From Pontimicrobium aquaticum (GTDB taxonomy: Bacteria; Bacteroidota; Bacteroidia; Flavobacteriales; Flavobacteriaceae), in contig NZ_SUPL01000001.1 of the NCBI RefSeq assembly GCF_005047595.1, forward strand, positions 372,001 to 436,000: DNA of 64,000 nt, written 5' to 3'. A program made the translations under genes and the position numbers. The notes beneath the pieces were generated by a model that had not been told where the DNA came from, did not search any database, and saw only the letters and a program-made list of their open reading frames with translations. Shown here piece by piece: positions 7,857-16,051 of this stretch (position 1 is its first letter; every line of letters begins with the position of its first letter).

Positions 7857-8969
7857 ATGTTAAATATGGAGATTATTCAAAGATTAGATTTTTATTCTAT
7901 CTTATTATTTATGAGTATGGGACAGCTATTTCTAAGTATGTTATACTTAATTAGTAAACCTAATAAAGATAGTAGTGCCATATTTTTAATCTTAGTTCTT
8001 TTTATTTTCTCTTTAAATATAGTGGAACCTGTTTTTATAAAAACCCATTTTTTATCTTCTGTTCCTCATTTACTTTATATTGGACCATTCTTTCTGCTTT
8101 TGCTTGGTCCAGCAATGTATTTTCAAACTATTGCTATTAAAGAAGTAAAGTTTAAGTGGAGGACTGTTTATTTTCTTCATATACTTCCTTTTGTTTTAGA
8201 TAAGCTATGGAGATTTCCTAATTTTTTACAATCTGCATCTGAAAAGAGAAAGATTATAGATAGGTTTTATGAATTTAAATTGTCTGATGAATATCTATAT
8301 CCAAATATTGACATTGTTTCATTATTGTTTCAATTACATCCAGTTATTTATCTTTTTATTTCAATTACAATTCTCCTGAAGGATATAAAAACACCACAAA
8401 CAAGATTTCATAGAAATCATACAGTTTATATTATTGGATTTACTTCTGTAGTGTGCTTTTATTTATTTGGAAATTGGCTCTTTTATTCTTTACAACCATT
8501 TCCGAATGAGATGTATTGGCAAGTACTTTCAATTTTATTTTTCATTCTTGCTAGCTACATTAGTTATGCAGTTATTAATAATCTTTTAAAACCAAGAAAG
8601 CAAAAGAGAAACCTTAGATTAAATTCTAAAATGATTGACATGCATGCTCAGATTAAAGAATTAATGTTAAAAAATAAGCCTTATTTAAATGAGGATATTT
8701 CATTAGATAAAATAGCTAGACAAATGAATATGTCTTCCAAAGTATTTTCCAAAATCATCAATGAATTTGAGCAGCAAAACTTCTCTGATTTTATTAATAG
8801 CTATAGAATAGCAGATGCAAAAGAATTAATCATTGACCCTAAAATGGAACAATACACTATAGAAGCAATAGCACATGAAGTTGGCTTTTCTAATAAAATG
8901 TCGTTTAATAGAGCTTTCAAAAAGTATTTAAACATGACACCTTCTGAATATAAATCAATAAATAAGTAA
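7857..8969 (+). CDS. Membrane-bound AraC-family transcriptional regulator (7TM-HTH type)
   Basis: The first 240 residues of this 370-residue protein hold about seven hydrophobic helices with few charged residues. The last 100 form an AraC-type double helix-turn-helix: EDISLDKIARQMNMSSKVFS, then AIAHEVGFSNKMSFNRAF followed by KYLNMTPSEYKS. Proteins with this layout are frequent in Bacteroidota and are presumed membrane-tethered sensors. It precedes two exported propeller genes in the same direction with a 91-base gap, so it may regulate them. A second in-frame ATG three codons downstream (7866) is an equally good start. The gene lies inside the segment bracketed by the ahcY tail and its partial duplicate. 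Confidence 0.88.
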   Translation: MLNMEIIQRLDFYSILLFMSMGQLFLSMLYLISKPNKDSSAIFLILVLFIFSLNIVEPVFIKTHFLSSVPHLLYIGPFFLLLLGPAMYFQTIAIKEVKFKWRTVYFLHILPFVLDKLWRFPNFLQSASEKRKIIDRFYEFKLSDEYLYPNIDIVSLLFQLHPVIYLFISITILLKDIKTPQTRFHRNHTVYIIGFTSVVCFYLFGNWLFYSLQPFPNEMYWQVLSILFFILASYISYAVINNLLKPRKQKRNLRLNSKMIDMHAQIKELMLKNKPYLNEDISLDKIARQMNMSSKVFSKIINEFEQQNFSDFINSYRIADAKELIIDPKMEQYTIEAIAHEVGFSNKMSFNRAFKKYLNMTPSEYKSINK

Positions 8970-9060
8970 CAGAATAGGTTATTGTTACCTAAAAGATCTT
9001 CATTTTAACGTCTATTTAACAAGTCCTAAAATAGTTTTGAGCAAATTCAAACTATAAATA

Positions 9061-9960
9061 ATGAAGACACTAGTTTCTTTTTTCTTTTTATTGATACTTT
9101 CTAACCCCCTGTCAGTAAAAAATAATTTACATCTACAAAAAAACAAGTACATTTATTTCTCATCTAATTTAAATTCGAGAGGCAGAGATATTGTTAGAAT
9201 TAGTGCAGATGGAAGTGGCCCAAGAGTAAAGCTAACTTCAAATAATGGTAGAGGGCATTATCCACATCACAATGGACCTAAATTATCTCCTGATGGGACA
9301 AAAATTGCATACCATAGTGATACAGATGGGCATGATAATTATTCTATCTGGGTGATGAATATCGACGGAAGCAATAAAAGAAGACTTACAAAAGAAGAAG
9401 GATTGTATTCAAATTGGAGCGCAGATGGGAAAAGCATCATTTTTAGCGGTAGAAGAAATGGTACTTGGGAAATCCTAATGGTTCCTGCTATTGGAGGAAA
9501 AGAAATAAACTTAACACAAAACTATAAAAAGAAGAAACGACCAAGTTGGGGAGCTACAAGTACTTCTCATCCAGATGGAAAATCAATTATCTATTCTTAT
9601 ATAAGAGAAAAAGTTTTATACTCAATGAATCTCCAAACTAAAGAGATTAAACAAATATCTCCTAATGGAGAAAGTTATACTAATCCCTCATTTTCAAAAG
9701 ATGGCAAGAGAATAGCTGTAAACAGAAAAATAGATAAAAGCTACGATATGATTACGATGTCTCCTAACGGAAATAGTATTAGTCTCATTGTCAAAAATGT
9801 TATTTCATACTCTGCTCCTTCTTGGTCAGATTCAGGAAGAGAAATTTTATTTGTGGGGTCGGCGAAAGGAAATCAAGAATTGTTCAAAATCAGTTTAGAT
9901 ACAAAAAAGGAAATTCAATTGACAAATAATTCCAATTTTGATGCTTTTCCCACTTGGTAA
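9061..9960 (+). CDS. TolB-like WD40/PD40 beta-propeller protein, exported
   Basis: The 299-residue protein starts with a hydrophobic signal-like segment (MKTLVSFFFLLILSNPL). It then shows five or more PD40 repeat units of the type LSPDGTKIAYHSDTDG...IWVMNIDGSNKRRLT and WSADGKSIIFSGRRNG. These repeats build a beta-propeller as in the C-terminal half of TolB. There is no N-terminal TolB amino domain and no catalytic domain, so a binding role in the periplasm or at the cell surface is likely; the partner is unknown. It is followed 29 bases later by a larger propeller gene and is probably co-transcribed with it. Confidence 0.85.
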   Translation: MKTLVSFFFLLILSNPLSVKNNLHLQKNKYIYFSSNLNSRGRDIVRISADGSGPRVKLTSNNGRGHYPHHNGPKLSPDGTKIAYHSDTDGHDNYSIWVMNIDGSNKRRLTKEEGLYSNWSADGKSIIFSGRRNGTWEILMVPAIGGKEINLTQNYKKKKRPSWGATSTSHPDGKSIIYSYIREKVLYSMNLQTKEIKQISPNGESYTNPSFSKDGKRIAVNRKIDKSYDMITMSPNGNSISLIVKNVISYSAPSWSDSGREILFVGSAKGNQELFKISLDTKKEIQLTNNSNFDAFPTW

Positions 9961-9989
9961 CTAAAATCAATTTAAAAAACGAATATATT

Positions 9990-11645
9990 ATGAGAAACTT
10001 CTTAGCATTATTAGTAATTACTTCAATAAACTTCAGCAAAATTTTTGCGCAAGCACCTTCAGATTTTGCACCATCAATTTCCCCTAATGATAAATTTATT
10101 ACATTCTATTCCTATCGTCATGGAAATGCAGAAATTTTCAAAATGGCATCGGATGGGTCTAAACAAACTCGCTTAACTTTTAATCAAAAATCTCACGATT
10201 TTGAACCTGTATGGTCTCCAAAAGGAAATGCAATAGCATATATATCAAGCCCGATTGACGATTTTAAGAATTCAGAAATTATGATAATGGATACGACTGG
10301 AAGGCAAATTAGTAATGTAACTAATTCCCCAGGAGCTGATTTTTCTCCATCATGGTCACCTGATGGTAAATCAATTGCTTTTTACTCAGAACGTGACGGA
10401 AATCCTGAAATTTATACACTTTCCTTAAAAGAAGGAAAAGCAACAAGAATTACCCATTCTTCCTCTCGGGATATTTACCCTTCATGGAGTCCAGACGGAA
10501 AAAAGATTGCTTTTGTTTCTAATAGAGACAATGAAAAGGAAGAGATTTATACATACGATATAGATACCAAAAAAATAAACCGAATTACAAATAATGATTT
10601 TAGTGAACTTGGACCGAAGTGGTCATCAAAAGGGGATAGGTTAATATTTGGAGCTAATTTAGATGGTGACATAGATGTATTCACTATTGATTTAAAAGGA
10701 AATAACATTAAAAATCTATCAAATAATTATGTTGATGATTGGTTTGCTATTTATTCAAATGATGACTCAAAGATTTTTTTTACATCAACACTTAATGGAG
10801 GTAATGATATTTATAGCCTTAACATATTAACAAAAGAGTTGAAAAACCTTACTAAAACCTCAACATTTAATGGGAGCCCATCTATAGGCAATGACAGATA
10901 TATTTATTTTAACTCTAAAAGAGATAACAACTCTGAGATTTATAGAATAGATATTGATGGAAGAAATGAAATGAGAATTACTAATAGCCCAGAAGCCGAA
11001 TTAGCTCCATTTGGTTTTAAGGAAAAAATCGTCTACGAAGAAAATAAAGACATTTATTTGTTAAACACGAAAACTAAAAAGAAAAGAAACCTGACAAAAA
11101 GTAAAGCTGAAGAGCATTCAGTGGTTTTTTCTCCTAACGGTAAATCAATACTCTTCATTTCAAATGAAAATGAATCTCATGATCATATTTATGTAATGGA
11201 TTTAAAAACTCAGAGAAAGAAACAACTAACCACAGGAAATGCTCACAATGGTTATGCTTCCTGGTCTTCTGATGGCTCTAGAATTGTATTTCATAGTCAG
11301 ATAGAAAAAACTACAGACGTTTGGATAATGAATAGCGATGGGTCAAATCAAAAAAAAATTACAGATGGTAAAGGATCCAACTATAACCCTACAATAGCTC
11401 CAGATAACAAAACCATTGTTTTTGTATCTAATCGTGATGGTAGAAGTTTAAGAGAATTGTATAAAATAAATATTAATAATCAGAAAATTGTACAGATTAC
11501 AAAAAATCATGGAAGAAACAATAACCCTAGATGGGCCAATGATGGGAAAAAGATTGTTTTTGAATCAAATAAGGATGGAAATTATCATATTTACTCTATG
11601 GATCCTAATGGGAAAAATTTGAAACAACTTACTTTTTTAAAATAA
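9990..11645 (+). CDS. Large TolB-like PD40 beta-propeller protein, exported
   Basis: From the ATG at 9990 the protein has 551 residues; an earlier in-frame TTG at 9954 would overlap the previous gene and hide the signal peptide, so it is less likely. Residues 1-21 (MRNFLALLVITSIN to KIFAQ) form a signal peptide. The rest is about eleven PD40 units with recurring WSPDGKSIAF, IYTLSL, NSDGSNQKKIT and SMDPNGKNLKQLT, enough for one or two propellers. No enzymatic domain is visible. It is paired with the smaller propeller gene upstream. Function and ligand are unknown. Confidence 0.87.
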   Translation: MRNFLALLVITSINFSKIFAQAPSDFAPSISPNDKFITFYSYRHGNAEIFKMASDGSKQTRLTFNQKSHDFEPVWSPKGNAIAYISSPIDDFKNSEIMIMDTTGRQISNVTNSPGADFSPSWSPDGKSIAFYSERDGNPEIYTLSLKEGKATRITHSSSRDIYPSWSPDGKKIAFVSNRDNEKEEIYTYDIDTKKINRITNNDFSELGPKWSSKGDRLIFGANLDGDIDVFTIDLKGNNIKNLSNNYVDDWFAIYSNDDSKIFFTSTLNGGNDIYSLNILTKELKNLTKTSTFNGSPSIGNDRYIYFNSKRDNNSEIYRIDIDGRNEMRITNSPEAELAPFGFKEKIVYEENKDIYLLNTKTKKKRNLTKSKAEEHSVVFSPNGKSILFISNENESHDHIYVMDLKTQRKKQLTTGNAHNGYASWSSDGSRIVFHSQIEKTTDVWIMNSDGSNQKKITDGKGSNYNPTIAPDNKTIVFVSNRDGRSLRELYKININNQKIVQITKNHGRNNNPRWANDGKKIVFESNKDGNYHIYSMDPNGKNLKQLTFLK

Positions 11646-11676
11646 ATAATAAATCTTAAAATTTTTTTGTGATAAA

Positions 11677-11710
11677 AAAACCTGTCCAAATAAGAGGTTT
11701 TATATTTTTT
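11677..11710 (+). terminator. Terminator of the propeller gene pair
   Basis: Arms AAAACCT (11677-11683) and AGGTTTT (11695-11701) with an 11-base loop are followed by a T-rich run. Confidence 0.75.
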
Positions 11711-11734
11711 TAGACTTAAATTTAATTCATATCA

Positions 11735-11839
11735 CTTGGCTAAAATTGGTGTTGAGTTAACAGAACTTAAAAAAGATCAAGCAGATTATATTGGTTTAAA
11801 GTTGAAGGGTCTTATAAACCTGAATATTATAGATACTAA
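11735..11839 (+). pseudogene. Frameshifted fragment of a second ahcY 3' end
   Basis: The bases from 11742 to 11840 align with 7575-7674, the last 33 codons of ahcY and its stop, with six substitutions and one deleted G (at GGTGTTAAAG, here GGTTTAAAG). Five of the six substitutions fall at third codon positions. The readable part gives [20 protein letters not shown], with Ala where the intact gene has Glu. The silent-site bias shows that this fragment diverged while it was still part of a working gene. It has no 5' part and cannot be expressed as a protein. Confidence 0.92.
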
Positions 11840-11890
11840 AAAAAGACCGCTAGCACTTCTAGAGTATAGATCGCTTCGCTTTTAGGTATT

Positions 11891-11926
11891 AAAAAAACCC
11901 CAAACACTTATGTTTGGGGTTTTTTA
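11891..11926 (+). terminator. Strong hairpin terminator after the ahcY fragment
   Basis: Arms AAAAACCCCAAACA and TGTTTGGGGTTTTT enclose the loop CTTA, with T-rich flanks. It is probably the ancestral ahcY terminator left with the gene fragment at 11735. The stretch 11646-12039 holds no gene, only this terminator, the previous one, the ahcY fragment and a repeat. Confidence 0.85.
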
Positions 11927-11943
11927 TTTAATCTATCGTAAAA

Positions 11944-11993
11944 TGTCACTTCAAGTGATTCCGAAGTATGAGGAATTGTATCGAGAACTGACA
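11944..11993. repeat. Partial flavobacterial palindromic repeat (half element)
   Basis: The sequence GTCACTTCAAGTGATTCCGA, then GTATGAGGAATTGTATCGAG and AACTGAC, matches the outer half of the full element at 12545-12646. The central hairpin is missing, so this is a deleted copy. Confidence 0.8.
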
Positions 11994-12039
11994 TTAATCA
12001 TATTGCTTTATTCAATCTTATTTTTTAGTAGCTTAGAGC

Positions 12040-12516
12040 ATGTTAAAAAGACAACCAAAAACTCTTATTCCATTAATTCAAGAATTAGAACGCTATGTCG
12101 CTGTTAAAGACAAAAGAAATGCCAAGGTTTCTACATCTGATGTGGCTTGGCAAATAGACCATTCATTAAAAGTTATTAATTTGGTCTGCGACACTTTATT
12201 AAAATCTAACCCAGAGGATTATAAAAGAAACTTCAATACATGGCGACTATTATTGTTCACTATTGGTTATTTTCCAAGAGGAAAGGTAAAAGCCCCAAAG
12301 TTTGTTAGACCTCCTGAAATTATTTCTATTGAAGATTTGAATGTACAAATTCAAACAGCTTATCAAAATATTGAAAAGCTAAAATCTGCTGATAAACATG
12401 CACATTTTAAGCATTTTGTTTTTGGTGTGTTACATAAAAAAAGAACCATTCGCTTTTTGCAACTACATACAAATCATCATTTAAAAATAATTAGAGATAT
12501 ATTAAATTCTAATTAA
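12040..12516 (+). CDS. DUF1569/DinB-like small protein
   Basis: The 158-residue protein appears all-helical. The pattern DVAWQIDHSLKVINLV near residue 30 and the C-terminal HFVFGVLHKKRTIRFLQLHTNHHLKII place His residues as in the metal-binding four-helix bundles of the DinB/DUF1569 superfamily. No signal peptide is seen. Members of this family are often thiol-dependent transferases or have no known function. I cannot assign a reaction. It stands alone between two palindromic repeats, 200 bases beyond the ahcY fragment, and may have been the original downstream neighbour of ahcY. Confidence 0.65.
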   Translation: MLKRQPKTLIPLIQELERYVAVKDKRNAKVSTSDVAWQIDHSLKVINLVCDTLLKSNPEDYKRNFNTWRLLLFTIGYFPRGKVKAPKFVRPPEIISIEDLNVQIQTAYQNIEKLKSADKHAHFKHFVFGVLHKKRTIRFLQLHTNHHLKIIRDILNSN

Positions 12517-12544
12517 AGTAGTAAGCCCTAAATACTATAATTTT

Positions 12545-12646
12545 AGTCACTTCGAGTGGTTCTGAAGCATGAAGAATTGTATCGAGAAGTATTTGTAAAA
12601 AGTTCTCGATATAAAATTCTTTCTCAAGAATTTTACTCGAACTGAC
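12545..12646. repeat. Full-length flavobacterial palindromic repeat (MITE/REP-like)
   Basis: The 102-base element has inverted ends GTCACTTCGAGT and ACTCGAACTGAC, with one mismatch in 12. Inside these lies an inner pair, TATCGAGAAGT and AGTTCTCGATA, again with one mismatch. The whole element folds into one long interrupted hairpin. A shortened copy lies at 11944-11993. Confidence 0.85.
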
Positions 12647-12655
12647 GAACAACAA

Positions 12656-12683
12656 AAACCCCTTTCTGAAAACTGAAAGGGGT
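12656..12683 (-). terminator. Terminator of the CocE-type hydrolase gene
   Basis: Arms ACCCCTTTC (12658-12666) and GAAAGGGGT (12675-12683) enclose an 8-base loop. On the minus strand the hairpin is followed by TTTTTG, which fits the leftward gene ending at 12710. Confidence 0.85.
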
Positions 12684-12709
12684 CTTAATATCAATATTAA
12701 TGTTAATCT

Positions 12710-14518
12710 TTATTTTTTTATTGGAAATTTAATGAAACTATCGTTATACCATTTTACAATTAATGGCTCTTTTGCATCAGCAATGGTTTCATCGCTCACA
12801 TCTTTTCCTGTACCATAATTTAATTGCTCATAAGCATGTTTATTAACATTTAACACTATTACCAAACGACTTCCTTTTCTCAATTTCTTACTGGTCATTC
12901 TAACATTGGTAAACGGAAAAGAGGTAATTTCATTAGGTTTCAATAAGTGTCTTGTTTCAATATTTTTAGCATGACTTGCTCTCCCCACATATCGCAATGT
13001 TAATTTAAAATATTTTCCCTCGGGTGTCTGTTCATATAACAACATAGAACAATCCATATCTTTTTTATTGATGGCTATTTTCAATTCTCCAAAAAATGAT
13101 CCATTAAGCTCTACATCTTCTTCGAATGCAGGTGTAATAAACGAAAAACCGTTTCCAACAGTAAGTGTTTCATTAATTGTGAATGGTGTAAAATAATTGT
13201 GCTGCGCTTCTGGTGCCCTATCCGAAAAGTCAACTTCTTGCTCTAAATACTCTAAAACTTCTGGTTTTCCCTCCGTAAACGAAAAATGTTGATTGCTCCC
13301 ATTATTACCTGAGTCGAACGTGGACTTAAAAACTACTCCAGATGGTTTATTATTGAAATAGTATTTCAATGTGTGATTACTCATATTATTAATAGAGGAC
13401 GCATGTCCCCAAGTATTAGCACTCATAATCTGGTAATTAATCTTATCCTTTAGCAACTCAGGCTTTGGAGCTTCTTTAAAAATATAATCAAACCAATCAA
13501 AAATTAAATTTGTGATGTTAATCTGTGCGACTTCATCAATAGCATAACCCCCCACTTCTTTGTCTGGAATACTCTGTGAACCAAAATGGGTATAAGGACC
13601 GATTACTAGATAGTTCTCTGCGTTTTTATTATATTTATAATGTTCTTTTAAATAATGCATAGCACCAATCTGCCCACCATCGTAATACCCCGTTGTTGTT
13701 AATACCGGAATATCTATTTGAGCAAAATCCTCCTTGTATGGCATCATGTTTTGCCAATAAGCATCATATGTGGGATGATCTAGCCATTTTCTAAAAATGG
13801 GATTGTCTAAACCGTCCAGACTATCCATCGATCGATACGCTGTTCCTTTTTCATATTGTTCCTGATATAAGTTCCCCCACCTTTTACCATCATTGTACAA
13901 TTCGTTATTTAAATATTTGTTTGTGGATACATAATGAGGCCAAGGGTAAAAAAAATGTGGGATAACCCCGTTTTCCATGGGCTCTGCAATCCCTGGAGCC
14001 GCAGTTGCTGAGGGGACAATTGTTTTTAAGGCAGGATGTAGTTTTTTTGCTGCTGCCCATTGCACAAAGCCTACATAACTGCCACCATACATGCCTACTT
14101 CCCCATTATTCCAGGATTGTTTACTAATCCAATCAATAACATCATAAACATCGTTAGATTCATGTTCATAAGGTATAATTTCATCTGGACTCAACCCCTT
14201 CCCTCTTGTGTAAGAAACCACCCCAACATATCCATTATTAGCAGCTTTTATCGCTCTATTAATATCCGTTTTTCGAGTATAAACGGTATGAAATAAAATA
14301 GCCGTTTGCGGTGTTTTTATATTTTTATCTCTAACTATGATTGTAGCTATTTTGGCTCCGTCTCTTGTGGTTATTAATACAGAATCCTGAACCAAATATT
14401 GCTTTCCTTCTTTTTCAACTGTTCTTGGTTTTTGAAATGACTCTGTTGTTTGGCAAGAACCAATAGATGTTATCGTTAACATCAAAAATCCCATAATGTA
14501 AATTGGTATTGTTTTCAT
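12710..14518 (-). CDS. CocE/NonD family alpha/beta hydrolase, lipoprotein (S15 peptidase-like)
   Basis: The 602-residue protein starts with a lipoprotein signal (cleavage before Cys22, SIGSC). It has an alpha/beta hydrolase core with the nucleophile Ser147 in GGSYVGFVQW and a C-terminal jelly-roll domain (about residues 370-600), as in cocaine esterase, cephalosporin acylases and X-Pro dipeptidyl-peptidases. Family members cleave esters or amides including glutaryl-7-ACA and X-Pro peptides; the true substrate here is unknown. The acylated Cys places it at a membrane facing the periplasm or outside. Upstream lies a small lipoprotein gene in the same direction (53-base gap), possibly co-transcribed. 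Confidence 0.9.
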   Translation of the reverse strand: MKTIPIYIMGFLMLTITSIGSCQTTESFQKPRTVEKEGKQYLVQDSVLITTRDGAKIATIIVRDKNIKTPQTAILFHTVYTRKTDINRAIKAANNGYVGVVSYTRGKGLSPDEIIPYEHESNDVYDVIDWISKQSWNNGEVGMYGGSYVGFVQWAAAKKLHPALKTIVPSATAAPGIAEPMENGVIPHFFYPWPHYVSTNKYLNNELYNDGKRWGNLYQEQYEKGTAYRSMDSLDGLDNPIFRKWLDHPTYDAYWQNMMPYKEDFAQIDIPVLTTTGYYDGGQIGAMHYLKEHYKYNKNAENYLVIGPYTHFGSQSIPDKEVGGYAIDEVAQINITNLIFDWFDYIFKEAPKPELLKDKINYQIMSANTWGHASSINNMSNHTLKYYFNNKPSGVVFKSTFDSGNNGSNQHFSFTEGKPEVLEYLEQEVDFSDRAPEAQHNYFTPFTINETLTVGNGFSFITPAFEEDVELNGSFFGELKIAINKKDMDCSMLLYEQTPEGKYFKLTLRYVGRASHAKNIETRHLLKPNEITSFPFTNVRMTSKKLRKGSRLVIVLNVNKHAYEQLNYGTGKDVSDETIADAKEPLIVKWYNDSFIKFPIKK

Positions 14519-14571
14519 AATATAGTTCCTTTTTAATTGATTGATGTATTCTTATAAATTGTATAATGCCC

Positions 14572-15201
14572 TTAATTCTTATTAGGGTTTGAATACTTAA
14601 TTAATTCGCTTGAATACAAAAAACCATTTCCACTATCTTGTGTGTGCTTTAAATAATCTTTTAAATCTGGACAATACCACCAAAAATCAACCATTTCCCC
14701 TTTTCCTCCAGTTGCAAAATTTTCTATTACTCCGTCGTACTTTATTTTATAAGCCCAAAATTCACCAGCCTTTACAGTTATTTTCTCAAATGAAACAACT
14801 TCAACATCACGATTATATCTTCCTTTCTCTCCTGATTCATTTTCCCAATTTTCTATGTGTTTCCACTTTTTACCTAGCTTCAATGGCCAATCACGAAAAG
14901 GATTTTTACTTTGCTTTCTGTTTACAATTTCAGTTATTTTAACAGTGTCTTTAAGGTGGACGTAATGAAAGCCTAAATCGCCTTTATAGTTTACTACTTC
15001 TTTAACATCTACTCCCTCTCCAAGTACTTCACCTTCAACGGAACGTTGCCATTTCCAAGTCCATTTTTCTCCAACAGTAAAATCATTTAATGTTGGTTTA
15101 TTTGTTTCTAACAATGTGTTTTCACCACAAGAAAACAGTAGTGAAATTACAGCTACGTATAAAAATTTAAGTATGTAATGCATTATTTTAGTCTGTTTCA
15201 T
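14572..15201 (-). CDS. Lipoprotein of unknown function
   Basis: The 209-residue protein has a lipoprotein signal peptide ending LLFSC (Cys25 from the first ATG; Cys19 from a second ATG at codon 7). The mature part contains FTVGEKWTWKWQRSVEGE and repeated Trp/Lys-rich beta strands (PLKLGKKWKHIENWENESG, VKAGEFWAYKIKYDG), a pattern seen in uncharacterised beta-sandwich lipoproteins. I recognise no family with a known role. It lies between the CocE-type hydrolase gene and the response regulator, all leftward. Confidence 0.75.
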   Translation of the reverse strand: MKQTKIMHYILKFLYVAVISLLFSCGENTLLETNKPTLNDFTVGEKWTWKWQRSVEGEVLGEGVDVKEVVNYKGDLGFHYVHLKDTVKITEIVNRKQSKNPFRDWPLKLGKKWKHIENWENESGEKGRYNRDVEVVSFEKITVKAGEFWAYKIKYDGVIENFATGGKGEMVDFWWYCPDLKDYLKHTQDSGNGFLYSSELIKYSNPNKN

Positions 15202-15328
15202 AATATGATTTTATTATTTGACTCTATTTATGATACAAAGCAATGAAGTTTTTAAATAAATAAAAAGAGAAAGTACAGGAGCGTAAATAAACAGAAATGA
15301 GCGTAAAATACTTTGTACAATTATTCTC

Positions 15329-16051
15329 TTACAGGCTATTCCAATTTTTAAACCTTACGGATTGTCTACTTGACACCTCTATCGTTTCACCCGTAGTTAG
15401 TGTAATATGAAGTCTATTATTAAAATGTGGATGAATTTCTTTTATGTAGTGTATGTTGATTATCTGACTTCTATTGGCTCTAAAAAAAACAGTTGCATCC
15501 AACTTCTCCTCTAGTAGGTTTAACGATCTCTTTATCATTGCCTTATTTTTGCCAAAATATAATCTGGCATAATTATCCAAAGACTCTATAAATCGAATAT
15601 CGCTTAAAGGAATAAAATAACATTGCTCGCCATCTTTGATGAATATTTTTTTATTCATCTCATAAGGTTCTTGTCTTATCTCTTCTTTTTTCGATAGTTC
15701 CAATTTTACCTTCTCCATGGTACTTGCAAAGCGCTCATCCCGTAAGGGTTTTACAATATAATCTAAGGCATTCACTTCAAAAGCTTGAACTGCATATTGA
15801 TTATAGGCCGTAGTAAATACCACTTCTGGTACAGTTGTTAGCTCTTCCAGCAAATCGAACCCTGATTTTTCAGGCATATGAATATCTAAGAAGATAAGAT
15901 CTGGTTTTTCTTCTGCTATTAGAGCAATTGCAGCATCCACATTATTTGCTTCACCAACAATTACAAATTCAGGATAGGGCAAAAGCGCTCTTTTAACCTC
16001 CTCACGTGCCAATCGTTCATCATCAATTATTATGGTTTTATATGTGCTCAT
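15329..16051 (-). CDS. LytTR-family response regulator
   Basis: The 240-residue protein has a receiver domain (residues 1-120) with acidic residues D10 and D11 and the phospho-acceptor D56 in LIFLDIHMP. A LytTR DNA-binding domain follows (about 140-238), with YFIPLSDIRFIESLDNY and FFRANRSQIINIHYI. The start ATG overlaps the stop of the upstream sensor kinase gene by four bases, so the pair is translationally coupled. Targets are not evident. The downstream small lipoprotein and CocE-type genes are candidates because of their direction and position. Confidence 0.92.
   Translation of the reverse strand: MSTYKTIIIDDERLAREEVKRALLPYPEFVIVGEANNVDAAIALIAEEKPDLIFLDIHMPEKSGFDLLEELTTVPEVVFTTAYNQYAVQAFEVNALDYIVKPLRDERFASTMEKVKLELSKKEEIRQEPYEMNKKIFIKDGEQCYFIPLSDIRFIESLDNYARLYFGKNKAMIKRSLNLLEEKLDATVFFRANRSQIINIHYIKEIHPHFNNRLHITLTTGETIEVSSRQSVRFKNWNSL

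Noticed and set aside
7575-11840. The idea that the three-gene segment is an integrative mobile element with ahcY as attachment site.
   Set aside because: No integrase, transposase or excision gene lies between the repeats, and the two tails differ by about 7 percent, too much for recent att sites. A recombination or replacement event is kept instead.
11910-12107. A 65-codon frame beginning inside the terminator after the ahcY fragment.
   Set aside because: It starts within the hairpin loop, runs through the palindromic repeat and ends inside the DUF1569-like gene in another frame.
12509-12694. A 61-codon minus-strand frame across the palindromic repeat.
   Set aside because: It consists of repeat and terminator sequence only.
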